A stretch of 64,000 nt of DNA. Origin: Onchidella celtica (taxonomy: Eukaryota; Mollusca; Gastropoda; Systellommatophora; Onchidiidae). The notes below the pieces were generated by a model, which was not told where the DNA came from, made no database searches, and saw only the letters and a program-made list of their open reading frames with translations. Positions 21,579 to 33,900 of the stretch are shown piece by piece. Position numbers and translations under genes: made by a program. The stretch's first letter is position 1. Every line of letters begins with the position of its first letter. The stretch is taken from positions 29,841,519 through 29,905,518 of the forward strand of contig OZ007579.1 of NCBI GenBank assembly GCA_963931925.1, written 5' to 3'.

Positions 21579-22315
21579 CCTTCCTTCTTCTCATTTTTTT
21601 TTTACGCCCTATCTATTGTGTTTCCGAAACAATTATTTAAGTCCGTGTGAAATCTCACGTAGACCTTACAAAATACATTTTTTTGTTGTCCTCATTCATT
21701 CAATAACCTGCCACCCCATAATTATTGCGACCTACAGCTTGTCTGCTCTGTGATTAATTTATTCGTACCCACGTATCACCAATATTGTTGGTAAGTTAGA
21801 GCAGTAGGGCATGCGTTCAGTGGTCTGCAGAGTACGTCACGGAAATCGATGGTCAAATCCTGACCTAGAAAACACGGTAATCAATATTACTCATCGATAT
21901 CGGCCTCGTTACCCAGGGTCTCTGCCCTATACCATTACCAGCTCGCTTTTCTTTCGCCCCCACCATTCTGCCCCCTCCCCACCCTAAAAAAATCAACTTC
22001 CATTCTCCCCCACCCCGTTCCTGACCGACATATTTCCATAGCACTCATTACACTTCTCTCGCCTTGGTGTTGGTCCTCCAGCTTCTGGGGTTCATATCTA
22101 GGTCAGCCTGGCCTAAATTCCCAGCGACCGTGAAATATAAATACATATGTATGTGGGTCATTTTCCTCGCTTGGACTGAGGGGAGGAAACCGGGTGGTGT
22201 GGTCTGTTTGGCCTAGCAAAACGAAGGTTAGAGGACATCGGGGTAAACGTTTCCAGATAGAAGTTTTATGCAAAGGGCATGTTGCTTGGGGTTATGGTGT
22301 AAACAGTTAAAATGG
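21579..22315. other. No gene seen; possible tRNA-like debris
   Basis: Contains C-rich stretches (21955-22015). Near 21790-21870 a GGTCAAATCC motif resembles a pol III B box, but no A box at the right spacing is convincing. Confidence 0.35.
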
Positions 22316-22500
22316 AAAGAGAGAGTGGGAGAAAGAGAGACAGAGAGAGAACGAGATAGACACACAGAGAGAGACAGAGACAGACAGACAGATACACAAA
22401 GAGGGAAACAGAGACACAAGTTGAGCGACAGACTGGCAGACAGACAAGAGACAGATAAACTGATTGAGAGACAGACCGACAGACAGAAAAAGAAAGAGCG
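22316..22500 (+). repeat. GA/GACA-rich low-complexity DNA
   Basis: Irregular GAGA, GACA and CAGA repeats. The Arg-Glu-Thr-Asp-rich frames across it are artefacts. Confidence 0.9.
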
Positions 22501-22747
22501 CTGTATTTCTCAAGGCCCTACAAATAACATTAAAATATCTTTTAAACAAAACGTTTCTATAAATGACAATTAAGACGACTAAGTAAACTTGCTGTCAGTT
22601 ATTAAGCGATGAAATCTGGACGAGAATTCCAAATATCTTCTGAAAATATGAATAAATATAACTATGCGACTTTGTTTCCCTTGGAAGGATTCTTTTACAC
22701 AAGATGACACATTATTATACATAGTCCTACCACAAGTTTAATGACCG

Positions 22748-23630
<883 letters not shown>

Positions 23631-25100
23631 CTTGCTAGTCAAAGAAATCCGTAAATTCTGTCAGAGAAAGAGAAACCTCTATAAGATCAATATCCTATCG
23701 ATCACTGACTATCCTGTCCCCCATCGCTTTTCTGAGCGACAGGTCACGGAATTATGCATCGATTAGTACTCATTCCTACAGTACAAAATGAGTTTCCCGT
23801 CGATAGATGAAAAAAGAGGTGGGTTGGTGTGTGTGTGTGGGGGGGGGGGGGGGGGCTACAGAAAGGAGGGTAGATGGGGCGGAGCATGGGGAGAAGAAGA
23901 TTACCGAGATAGATTTGGAGGTTCTTCTGTAGCACGGGAGGGTCGAACAGGGAAAATGTAGCTGAAGAGCAAAAAGATTACAGAGACACTAGATACTAGA
24001 ACTAGAAGTGCTTCAGCAGTGAAATGAAGCCAAATGGAGTAAATATAGCTGAACAGCGAGCTCAACACAGTATTTTCTCCATTGAGCTTCATTTGGAAAC
24101 TGTCCAGTCGGACACATTTCCTACAGAATCTGTGCAGTATAGGCAATATAGTTTTGTTACACTGCAGTAAAAAAGCCCCCGCTCCTCAAAATAATAATAA
24201 AAAACTGTACTTAGGGTGTACATTTATCCCCCTCCCCCCACCCCCCATTTCAATTCATTCTATCCTGGCCCCCGGGTCAGGGTTATTGTCCATTGATCCT
24301 TTAGTTTCCTGGACCCTGTTCATGGAGTCACAGAACGGTCCTGAAAGATCTTCAAAGCTTAAAAAAATAAGGTCATTCTTTTGTTATATTTGTAGGTAAA
24401 TATAATGTCTTTGTAAATCTTCCCAAGTCGGGGTCCCAGGACTGAGAGGAACGATATGAAATGGGATATTTGAAAGGCCTTTATGACTCGTGAATGTATA
24501 GTAGGTTGGAGAATGGTAAACATTTAATGTCTCGAATTAGTGTTTTGGACGGTGAGGTACTCGTGTGTACGATTTTTAATTTCAGTTTATTTCTTTTTAA
24601 GCCCCTTGCGACCCCGAGGAATTGCTGTGCACCGCTGAAGATTTTAAACTGCAAGTGATAATCTAGTAAGCGCCCGTCCAAACAGCCCTCTGAGGGGTTA
24701 ACAAGCAGAAGAAAAAAAAAGAAAGAAAAAGAATAACAATACTGAAGCAGAGGAAGAAAAAGACGCAGGAAAAGAAGATGAAGAGGTTAAAGACTTGGTA
24801 GAAGAAAAGCAAGAAACAAGCAAAGATAGAAGGAACAACAGAAAAGACAAATACAAACAAGAAAAGCGAGGTGTACATGCTGACAACAGTGATCCTCCTA
24901 CAGCATAGACCTCGGACCTTATAGATTAAATAGTTTTTTGGAGTTTGCTTTTGTCCAGGAAGCCATTCTATTTTGACCAATACTGTATTTATTTCTGGCA
25001 AAAACGATTTCATTTCACGACGTTAGTTCTTCTTTGTTCTATCTCTATTTTCTGATAAAGTGAAGAAGTATAATGTACACTTTGACACTTCTTTATAATG
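23631..25100. other. No gene seen; G run and small palindrome
   Basis: Includes (GT)n then a ~18-bp poly-G run at 23822-23856, and a short palindrome at 24025-24097 (GAAGCCAAATGGAG...CTCCATTGAGCTTC) that shares part of the MITE-C core. Purine-rich DNA lies at 24700-24870. Confidence 0.45.
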
Positions 25101-25245
25101 CGTTGTGGCACTTATCAAGCTGTTTCACAATTCCAATTTATTCAAAGTCCTTTTCATACTGCTAAAGCCGCAAACGTTTAATGTCGAATTTCTCAGTTGT
25201 GTAAAAAGTGGAGTTGGAACAAACATGAACTAAGAACCCGATTCG
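25101..25245 (+). repeat. Repeat D copy 1
   Basis: CGTTGTGGCACTTATCAAGC, AAAGCCGCAAACGTTTAATG and GTTGGAACAAACATGAAC recur at 47181-47328, and more diverged at 41448-41575. Confidence 0.8.
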
Positions 25246-25410
25246 CTCTGCTAGTACAGAGTTTAAGAATTAGCCGATTTCATCGGCTCTTGGAAATAAT
25301 AGACTTTAAAAAGTATTTGCATTTTAGTGTTAACACTATTGCTGCCGGCAGACAATTCTTATGTTGTCCCAGGACTTGAGCTGTAATTTTATCTCTTTTG
25401 AATTTGGAAT

Positions 25411-25530
25411 TGAGTGTTGTTCGGGGAGCGTAGCCTAATTACAAAGCCAAACAGAGAAATTACTGAGCTGCGTTCACTGGTCAGCAATGACTTATGAAGT
25501 AGAATGCTACACGCTCCCCTAACAATAGTC
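25411..25530 (+). mobile_element. MITE-C copy 4
   Basis: Ends TTGTTCGGGGAGCGTAG and CTACACGCTCCCCTAACAA are inverted repeats. The interior has TAATTACAAAGCCAAACAGA and GGTCAGCAATGACTTATG. About 115 bp. Confidence 0.8.
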
Positions 25531-25639
25531 TTTGGAATTCTGAACTTGCAGTTTCGTAGTAACTGCTACAAATTATATATTGGTGATATCTAACTGGCCT
25601 TCGCCATAGCACAATCAAAATTTCCATATCGTTGCACTG

Positions 25640-25775
25640 AGTCAAGCATGCTTTTGTTGCTTTTTTTTTTTTTTCTGGGTTTTACTGTGAGATGTGAACT
25701 GTGGAATTAAACGGCACATCATGCACAGACCAGATCTAAACAAGACTGTCCTACTAGTCTGATAGACAGATGGGC
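25640..25775 (+). mobile_element. MITE-B partial copy
   Basis: TGAGTCAAGCATGCTTTTGTTG, GTGAGATGTGAACTGTGGAA and CAAGACTGTCCTACTAG follow the MITE-B order. The 3' end runs into the GATA array. Confidence 0.6.
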
Positions 25776-25796
25776 CGACAGGTAGATAGATAGACA

Positions 25797-26148
<352 letters not shown>

Positions 26149-26616
26149 TCTCTTCTATCTATCTATCAATCCACCCACTCAACAACAGCCACTTGAAGAG
26201 TGCCCAAGGCGAGGGCAAATCAACAGACGAAGAGCGAGATCAGATTAGTAAATATGAGAAACAGATACAAACAACTCTGACGTATGAAGGACAGCCTCTA
26301 GTATACCTAGTCATAATTATTATTATGTCACAGGTACAAGTTAGTAACTTTATAATATCTAATTATTGTAGCCTGCCTGTACTGAAAACACAGAATTCAT
26401 CGCGGGTAAAATAAAACTAATCAGATACCCCAGAGGTTTGCCTTTCATTTTAGCAGGGGTTTTCAACCCATGAGGTAGCGGTCTCGAATAGACGAAGAAA
26501 ATAGTCTAGTTTTTTTTTATTATAATTATTTGTGGGGGGGAATTAGGGGGGGGGGGGCGGGGGGCGGGGGATCTCTTCTCCCTCCCTCCATCTCTCTCTC
26601 CCTCTTTCCCTCTGTG

Positions 26617-26618
<2 letters not shown>
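26149..26618. other. No gene seen; G-rich run
   Basis: Unassigned DNA between two tetranucleotide arrays, with a G-rich tract at 26536-26570 followed by CT-rich sequence. Confidence 0.5.
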
Positions 26619-27083
<465 letters not shown>

Positions 27084-27337
27084 AACATCTCTGCCTCTTT
27101 CCAAATCTAAACTTCCTTGTAAATCTATACAAAACAGGCTTTGACAACTTTAGAGAGAAAACTTTTTAACAGTGGAAGGAGTCACAGGTGGTAGCCAAAG
27201 CTTAAAAAAGAGGTAGCAAAAGAAACCAGGAACTGTTGCAAACCCCTGTGATCTCCCGGGATTGATACCGCTGTAAACTGACATTTAATCGCTACGTGAT
27301 CTTTCTCAAGGTGGAACAAACATGTCTAATTGTTCAG

Positions 27338-27655
27338 AGACTGACTTATTCACACTTAACTGCGACGTCCAAAACAACATGGTTCGACCTTACAGTGCGT
27401 CATCAGTGTGGGAGAAAGATCTCCAATATAGAAGTTGGTTGTTTTTCAAAAACGTAACTGGCCTTCGTCACAAAACAATCTGAAATTTGCTTATGGCACG
27501 AAAACTTCTAATTATTATGAGTCTGACCTATTACTCACAGTTAACTGCGAAATTCAAAACAACATGTTTCGACTTTACAGTGCTTCATCAATGCGGAAGA
27601 CAGTTTTCCAATATCGAAGTTGATTGTTTTTCAAAACAATCTGAAATTTATTTAT
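27338..27655 (+). repeat. Direct duplication, ~180-bp period
   Basis: 27338-27450 and 27519-27640 share ACTGCGACGTCCAAAACAAC-like, TTCGACCTTACAGTGCGTCA-like and TTGGTTGTTTTTCAAAA blocks, and AACAATCTGAAATTT occurs in both. Two diverged tandem copies. Confidence 0.75.
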
Positions 27656-27747
27656 TTCACAAAGGCGTCTAAATTTCTGCAAAATAAGAAAATAAATCAA
27701 TCCTTACCATGATGTTAACGTTGCAAAGTATTAATCCAAACTAACTA

Positions 27748-27995
27748 CAGGGCGTCCCTAAAGTCTGGACACATAGGAAATCTCGTTAACTATATTGACG
27801 GTAGTGTTTAGCTATTACATCGAGTTCACGTGAATCTTTGCGAAGTGCATCGATGTTTGCATCACAAATGGTGGAAATTATGTTGAAGATGTTGTTTGTT
27901 AATATTTCAATTGAATAAAATATTGTTGAAAATTGTACGGCTATTTCTTGAAAATATACATTTTGCCTTTGTGTCCAGACTTATGGGACACCCAC
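27748..27995 (+). mobile_element. Tc1/mariner-type remnant
   Basis: Left end CAGGGCGTCCCTAAAGTCTG and right end, read inverted, GTGGGTGTCCCATAAGTCTG, both followed by GACACA. CAGGGTGTCCCAAAAGTCTGGACAC-like ends are typical of some mariner elements. The ~250-bp interior keeps the last codons of a transposase (27837-27902). The central coding region is deleted. Confidence 0.75.
27837..27902 (+). pseudogene. Mariner transposase C-terminal remnant
   Basis: Reads FAKCIDVCITNGGNYVEDVV then C and a stop. Mariner-family transposases end with a motif like R-L-x-x-C-I-x-x-N-G-G-H-x-E. An in-frame TGA lies just upstream. About 21 residues remain of a protein that is normally about 340. Confidence 0.6.
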
Positions 27996-28075
27996 AACAT
28001 TAAACATTGCAGATAAGATTATTGTACGTTCATACTACTTTTATTCCAAAACAACTGGTTCAAGAAATTCTCTAT

Positions 28076-28585
28076 AGGCCCCGTGCATTACTAGCAGATT
28101 TTGATCCGCCGATTAGTTAGATAGTGACGTGATAACATTTGAGTTTCAATGAGATCCATTAGTTGACTGATGCACGAAGTCTCATGGAAACCAGAGAGTA
28201 TGAATAGAGAGGTTTCACTATTGGTCGACTTTCACTGCAAGACACGGGAGGCGCCGCGAAACCACTGTTAGCATGGAGAGGAAAGTAGGTCGCTGCGGTA
28301 AACAATACCCGTTTGTGCATTTCCACGGAGCCTTAGAGCTTACAGACGGTTGTAAATAGTTTCAATCAGTCCACAAAATATGAACAAACCACAGTAAACA
28401 GCTATGCACATTATCTTTGGTGAAGGCGGTCTCTTTCAATTCTTGTTGGCCGCAGCGATCTAGTTTCGCGATTTGGCAGAAGTGAGATTTCTCTATAAAT
28501 ACATACTCTCTGTTGAAACTCAATGCTGTGACGTCACCACCCAATTTGTCGGCGGATCAAAGTCGGCTAGTGCACGCCTGGCCTT
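28076..28585. mobile_element. MITE-A copy 3, split by a nested element
   Basis: Left half 28076-28191 (GCAGATTTTGATCCGCCGAT) and right half 28513-28585 (GGCGGATCAAAGTCGGCTAG) form a MITE-A interrupted at the point equivalent to CTCATTGAAACTCAATG in the copy at 6466. Outer ends AGGCC/GGCCT are preserved as inverted repeats. Confidence 0.85.
28192..28512. mobile_element. Element nested inside MITE-A
   Basis: 321 bp with inverted ends CAGAGAGTATG...CATACTCTCTG, continuing imperfectly (AATAGAGAGGTTTCAC against TATAGAGAAATCTCAC). The host sequence on either side repeats approximately 7 bp (TGGAAAC / TTGAAAC), compatible with a 7- or 8-bp target duplication as made by hAT-type elements. No coding frame of note. 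Confidence 0.75.
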
Positions 28586-28869
28586 ATGGGCTTCTTGAAA
28601 ATGTCGATTAAAAGAAACAAAAAAATCGCATTAAAAAAATCGATGAAAGGCCCAAGGCATTTCACTTTTAATGGGACAGCAACTTCTCCGCAGGTTAAGA
28701 GGTCGGGAGAAGGGGCAGAAGGTCACGGTTAGATGAAAAAATCATAATATCTGAAAACACAAGAAAAAAAAAAAAAAAGAAACATTCAGGCTATAAAATG
28801 GCAAAGTTCAAATGGTGATCTCATGCCTTCACAACCGTTCACCATAAACGGCCAAAGGTATGACCTGGG
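28586..28869. other. No gene seen
   Basis: A-rich sequence with a poly-A stretch near 28763-28782, between MITE-A and the Helitron-like repeat. Confidence 0.4.
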
Positions 28870-28992
28870 TGAACTGTGACAGAATAGGAATATATTGACA
28901 TGAATATCGCACTGACAAAATAATAAAGTGGACGTGTTTGAAATGACCTCGTAAGGGGTCAAGGGTCGGCACTCAAACATGACGAATTACTC
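28870..28992 (+). repeat. Helitron-like repeat, left part of the split copy
   Basis: Matches 20013-20110 and ends in the target sequence TACTC of the LTR element. It continues at 35614. Confidence 0.65.
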
Positions 28993-29612
28993 TGTAACAG
29001 CTGAGGTTGTTCTAGCACGTTATAGTAGGGGGGAGTTAGTTGATCTAACTACAACCCTTTAGAAAACGAAACTATTACAGCTGTAAAATAAATAAACACG
29101 AGATCCGACGATAGATTAAATAATACTAAAGTTTAATAACTGTATAGTGAACAATAAATTACTAGGAAGACACCAGCGAAACTAAATATCTACGCCACAC
29201 AAAAGGAAACTCACTTACTCACCGACCAACCACTCACACAGGTCTATATATATAAACATTCCTACAGAAAGTTCCCGAAATAAACGTTACCTTTGCCCTC
29301 GCACAAACTAACCAATCACGCATCAATACGTCATCAGGTTACATCACTCAAGGCCAAATCCGGCGTAAACATTCGTATCCACAACGTTATCGAATATTCG
29401 GGAACATACTAATATTTACTGAACGAGTCAAAACACCTGACAACAAGCCAGCGAGGAAAAAAACTACTCACTAGAAAAGAAGGTCAGGTCACGGAGTACA
29501 GTACACTCTGGCGGTTGTCAACAATAAAATGGAAAAAGCAGTGGACACATGCTCAGCCACCAGCACAACAACAAAACCGGGGGAGGGCAAGGGGTAGCCC
29601 GCAGATGCTACA
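28993..29612 (-). repeat. 3' LTR
   Basis: 620 bp. Differs from the 5' LTR at four positions, by my reading (G/T in TTATAGTAGG, C/A in CCGACGAT, T/C in ACACCTGAC, C/G in CAAGCCAGCG). On the minus strand an ATTAAA polyadenylation-like signal lies at 29132-29137. Confidence 0.95.
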
Positions 29613-29625
29613 CAACTCCCCAATT
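29613..29625 (-). promoter_or_regulatory. Polypurine tract
   Basis: Minus strand reads AATTGGGGAGTTG and directly abuts the 3' LTR. This is the expected site where plus-strand DNA synthesis is primed. It is short and has T interruptions. Confidence 0.6.
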
Positions 29626-30377
29626 TAAGTTGAATATCTTTCAACTCCAAGGACATTATACAGCGTCTGCACTATCGTGAAATAATCTTATAGCACTCCC
29701 AATCTCACAAAGGTAGTTGCTAATTCTATTACAATTAATAACAATTTCAGTGTCTTCCCGAATGTCATCACAAATACAATACAATGCAGTGTACTTTGCA
29801 TCACTAATGCCATAACTAATACAATACCGTCATTGCTTCCCAATAGTAAACAGTAGGCCTACTAGTCAAAATAACACAACGCCACCACTGTGGTGAAACA
29901 ATGGTCAATGATATTATTACAAATCATATAAGGTGAAACGATGGCCCATCGTTTACATAATGCTTCGTGCACGAATCATAGCATATAACTTGTTGTACAT
30001 AACATGGTTATCTCCAAAATGTATAACTCATACGTACAATGGCAAAATTACCAATACCGACCACTGATTGGGGTCTTTCTTCATCATATTAGGTCAAAAC
30101 AAGTTACAACATTGCAATATAACACAAACACTGCTTGCTCGCAGTCCCCATTTGGGTTACATTTTCCAAAAATTACACCAAGTTCCATTGGTAACTAATA
30201 TGACATAGCATAAAATCAAAATGTGACTAACACATCATGACTCTCTATCAGCCATCAATTCAATATTCAGTCACAGATGAACTATGTCCCCAATTACAGT
30301 ACAATACTGCCGTCCTAGAAATTCATCTAGTAGGCAAAAGTATGGGTTACAATGCATTTCACTGATAGTGTACTACT
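29626..30377 (-). other. 3' untranslated part of the LTR element
   Basis: About 750 bp between the RNase H stop and the polypurine tract. AT-rich, no frame resembling an envelope or other accessory protein, no repeat recognised. Confidence 0.6.
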
Positions 30378-30995
30378 TTAAAATACCCTGCTCAGGAAAT
30401 CGGCACAGACATTTTCTCTGCCTTTTACGTAGTGAATCCTGAATCGATAAGACTGTAAAAATAAATTCCATCGTAATAACTTTGGACTGTCAAACTTGGC
30501 AGAGTTCAAAAACTCTAATGACCGATGGTCAGTTTGGAGCACAAACTCCTTTCCATACAAATACAAAGTAAACTTTTTTACAGCCCAAACAATAGCTAAA
30601 CATTCGCGCTCTGAGACCGAATATTTTGTCTCACGAGGCAATAGCTTACGACTAGCATATGCCACAGGGTACAACTTTCCCTCATGTTCCTGCATAAGAC
30701 TAGCGCCTAATCCGCGATCTGATGCATCAGTTGCTAAGACAAACTCTTTGGAAAAATCTGGCAAACATAACACGGGTTTGGAGATAATGACATTCTTCAA
30801 AGAGGTGTACGCTTTCTCCTGCGTTTCATCCCACTGAACTATATTGGGCTGACCCTTTCTAAGTAAATCAGACAATGGTGATGCAATCGCTGAAAAGTTA
30901 GGAATAAATTCATGGTAATATCCCACTAATCCTAAGAATGCTTTCACTTCCTTCTTAGTGGGTGGGTCTGGGTGCGTCTCGTACCTTACATACAT
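30378..30995 (-). CDS. RT connection and RNase H of the LTR element (frame-shifted from the upstream frame)
   Basis: Residues ~12-50 (TKKEVKAFLGLVGYYHEFIP) are the RT thumb/connection block that normally continues from RT. RNase H follows with its acidic residues in VLATDASDRGLGASL (D90), SERECLAIVWAVKKF (E131), LQTDHRSLEFL (D156) and GRENVCADFLSRV (D199). It degrades the RNA strand of the RNA/DNA hybrid during reverse transcription. The frame overlaps the end of the upstream frame by 41 bp and is shifted relative to it by a small indel at about 30955-30975. The true protein therefore does not start at this ATG. The frame ends naturally soon after the RNase H motif and no integrase follows. 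Confidence 0.9.
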   Translation of the reverse strand: MYVRYETHPDPPTKKEVKAFLGLVGYYHEFIPNFSAIASPLSDLLRKGQPNIVQWDETQEKAYTSLKNVIISKPVLCLPDFSKEFVLATDASDRGLGASLMQEHEGKLYPVAYASRKLLPRETKYSVSERECLAIVWAVKKFTLYLYGKEFVLQTDHRSLEFLNSAKFDSPKLLRWNLFLQSYRFRIHYVKGRENVCADFLSRVF

Positions 30996-33900
30996 TCTCT
31001 TCTAACAGGCCAATCATACCTTCTCCCACTAAGTGTCCAACAAAGTCTACTTCAGACGTTCCAATCAGACACTTCGATGGTCTTGCAGTTGATCCAGCTT
31101 GGTCCATCCTCTGCAGTAAGTCCTTGAGAGTCTTCACATGCTCGTCGAATGTCTCTATATGAATCAGCAGGTCGTCCACATATGCTGTCACATTGTTCAT
31201 TCCACGGATCAATGGCTTTACGATCCTGTTCAGCGTGGCTCCTGAGTTCATCATCCAAAAAGGCATCCGAATGAATTCATAGTGCTCGCCCATGGTGACG
31301 AACGCCGTCTTGGGAATGTCTTGCTCTCGAACTTTCACTTGCCAGTATCCCTTGCTCAGGTCAATCCGAGAGAATAATTTTCCTCTCGAGAGACTCTGAA
31401 ACACTTCTAATGGCGCTGCTGTCGGATGAGGGTCGAATACTGTGATCTTGTTTAACCTCCTGTAGTCGATGCAGACTCGGTTGGATCCGTCCTTCTTCTT
31501 GACGACAACAATAGGTGAAGCATAAGCTGATGAGCTCCTTCGAATGATGCCCAGCCGTTCCATGGTGCTAAGCTCCTCCTTCAATGAGTCGCGCATAGCG
31601 TAGGGCACCGGGTATGGTCGTTGACGAACTGGTACTTCTGTCGTCAGGTCGATGCGATGTTCACCCAACTGACAGCATCCAGGGAGATTGGTGAAGACAT
31701 GCTGGTAATTCTTCACCACATCGCAGAGTTCTTGACGTTGTTCCGATGTCAGTTGCGTTCCATACTGGACATCTCTGTAGCCTTCATTCTGGTCCCAGCT
31801 TCCTAGGACGGCAAGGTCCTCCGTCGTTCCACCGTTGTCGCCTTCCAGGTAGCAGTCCTCGATGATTGTCATGCCAGCTGACTCCACGGGTTGACTCTTG
31901 TCCATCATGTCGTCCTCTGCCAGTACAGTCTCAGCACTATCACCGCCGCCGTCCTTTATGGCGTTGACATGTTCAGGCGTGGTATCTCTCCTACTGTTGT
32001 CCATCCCACACATCTCGGTCACAATAGGTCTCGGTTCCATTGCCACTGCTGCTGCTTTTGACGTCCTTGGAATGTATCTCTTGAGGAGGTTGGCGTACAA
32101 GGTCTTTTCTTTTGCACCCATCTTGATTCTATAGTCGTTAACACCGACAACTGAGACTACCTTATATGGTCCCTTCCATTGGACTAGGAGCTTGTTAGTG
32201 TTCGTCGGCAGTAGCACCAACACTTCATCTCCGGGGCGGAACTTCCTCTCTCGCGCTTTCCGGTCGTAGTAGGTCTTCTGTCTACCTTGAGCCTTGGAGA
32301 GTTCTTCCTTCGCTAACTTCCATGTGTCCTCCAGCCTCTCACGTAGTTCCATGACGTACTGGTAACTGGTCTTCGTTTCCGGCTCCTCTACGTCCTTGGT
32401 CCATAGTTGTCGTAAGATGTGCATTGGTCCTCTCACAGTTCTCCCATACAGCAACTCGAATGGGGCAAACTTGGTCGACTCTTGGGGAACTTCACGATAT
32501 GCGAAGAGCAGCGGGTTGATGTATCTGTGCCACTGCTTGGGTTGCTCTGCGCACAGTCGCCTTAAGGTCTTCTTCAGTGTGCCGTTAAATCGCTCCACCA
32601 ACCCGTTGCACATAGGGTGGTAGACTGTAGTGGTCGACTGTCGAATTCCCAGTAGTCTATTCGTTTCCTTCATGACATCTGACATAAACTGGGTCCCTTG
32701 GTCCGACAAGATCTCTTCGGGCACACCCAAACGGCTGTAGATGTTCACTAAGGCTTCTGCTACCGTTTCTGCGTCGATCTTCTTCAAGGGTGTGGCTTCG
32801 GGGTAACGAGTAGCGTAGTCTATGTACACCAGGATATACCGATGTCCACCTTCACTTGGGGGGTCGATAGGTCCTACTAAGTCCACGGCCACTCGCCTAA
32901 ATGGTACGTCCACTACTGGCATACTCTGCAGGTGCACCTTTGGGGTCGCTCCTTTGTTCACCGTCCTCTGGCATATGTCGCATGAGCGGCAGTATCTCGC
33001 GACGTCACCTTCAATTCCAGGCCAATAAAAATTGCTCATAACTCTGTCTTTGGTTTTCTTCACGCCTAGGTGTCCTCTGACGATCGAGTCGTGGGCTACG
33101 CTCAGTACATACTCTCTCAGTTTCTCGGGTAGTACCACTTGCCTTATAACCGTCGCCTGTCTCAGGTCCTTGTAGATCCGGTACAGTACTCCTCCATGTT
33201 TCTCAAAATGAACAGATTTATTGCCTCTATTAGTTGGGATCTTCTCCTGCTCTAACTTCCTAATGACTTCGTCTTCTTCTTGGAGTCGGATAAGTTCCTC
33301 TCTATCCACTCCCGCGTGCCGTTCTGCCCTCGGCACCTTCAGCGACGTAGACCGGTCCTTCCTCTTCTCCTGAGCCCTCGTGGTCACCGCTCCTACCATC
33401 ACCTCAGTATCAGGGTCGTACGGATCCTTCGCTCCGTCCACGTTCCCGACGACTAGGTCGCAGATGGTCTCCGGGAGACACAGCGCCGTCACTTTGCCCG
33501 TCAGGTAAGGCGTCTTCACGTCGATAACGGCTTCCTCCGCCGCTAGCAAGGAGTTATCGATCCTCGCGATAAGTTTCTTCCCACCGGTGAGCTGTCCGTC
33601 GTCCACCAGTGCTCGCCGCACCACTACACCTTCACAGCCGGTATCTCTTAGGACATCTACCGCTCGATTTCCAATCAAGCCCTTCATCACTGGTAACTTC
33701 AGTTTCTCCACGGTCCTTCCGTCACTGCATCCTCCGCACGTAACAGGCACCGCTAACTGTAGCTTCCCGTCCTTCATTACCGCTTGAACGTTGATGCTGG
33801 TGTCAGCCGTCGTCGCATCCTGTCTTGACGACTCGTCCGCCGCTATAACTACGGCCGCCGCCGCCTTGTTCGGCTTGCCTCGTCCCATATCCTTCTGGGC

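Noticed and set aside
29626..30377. Possible envelope gene downstream of RNase H
   Set aside because: The minus strand has no frame of useful length and no signal or membrane segment; the element appears to lack an envelope.
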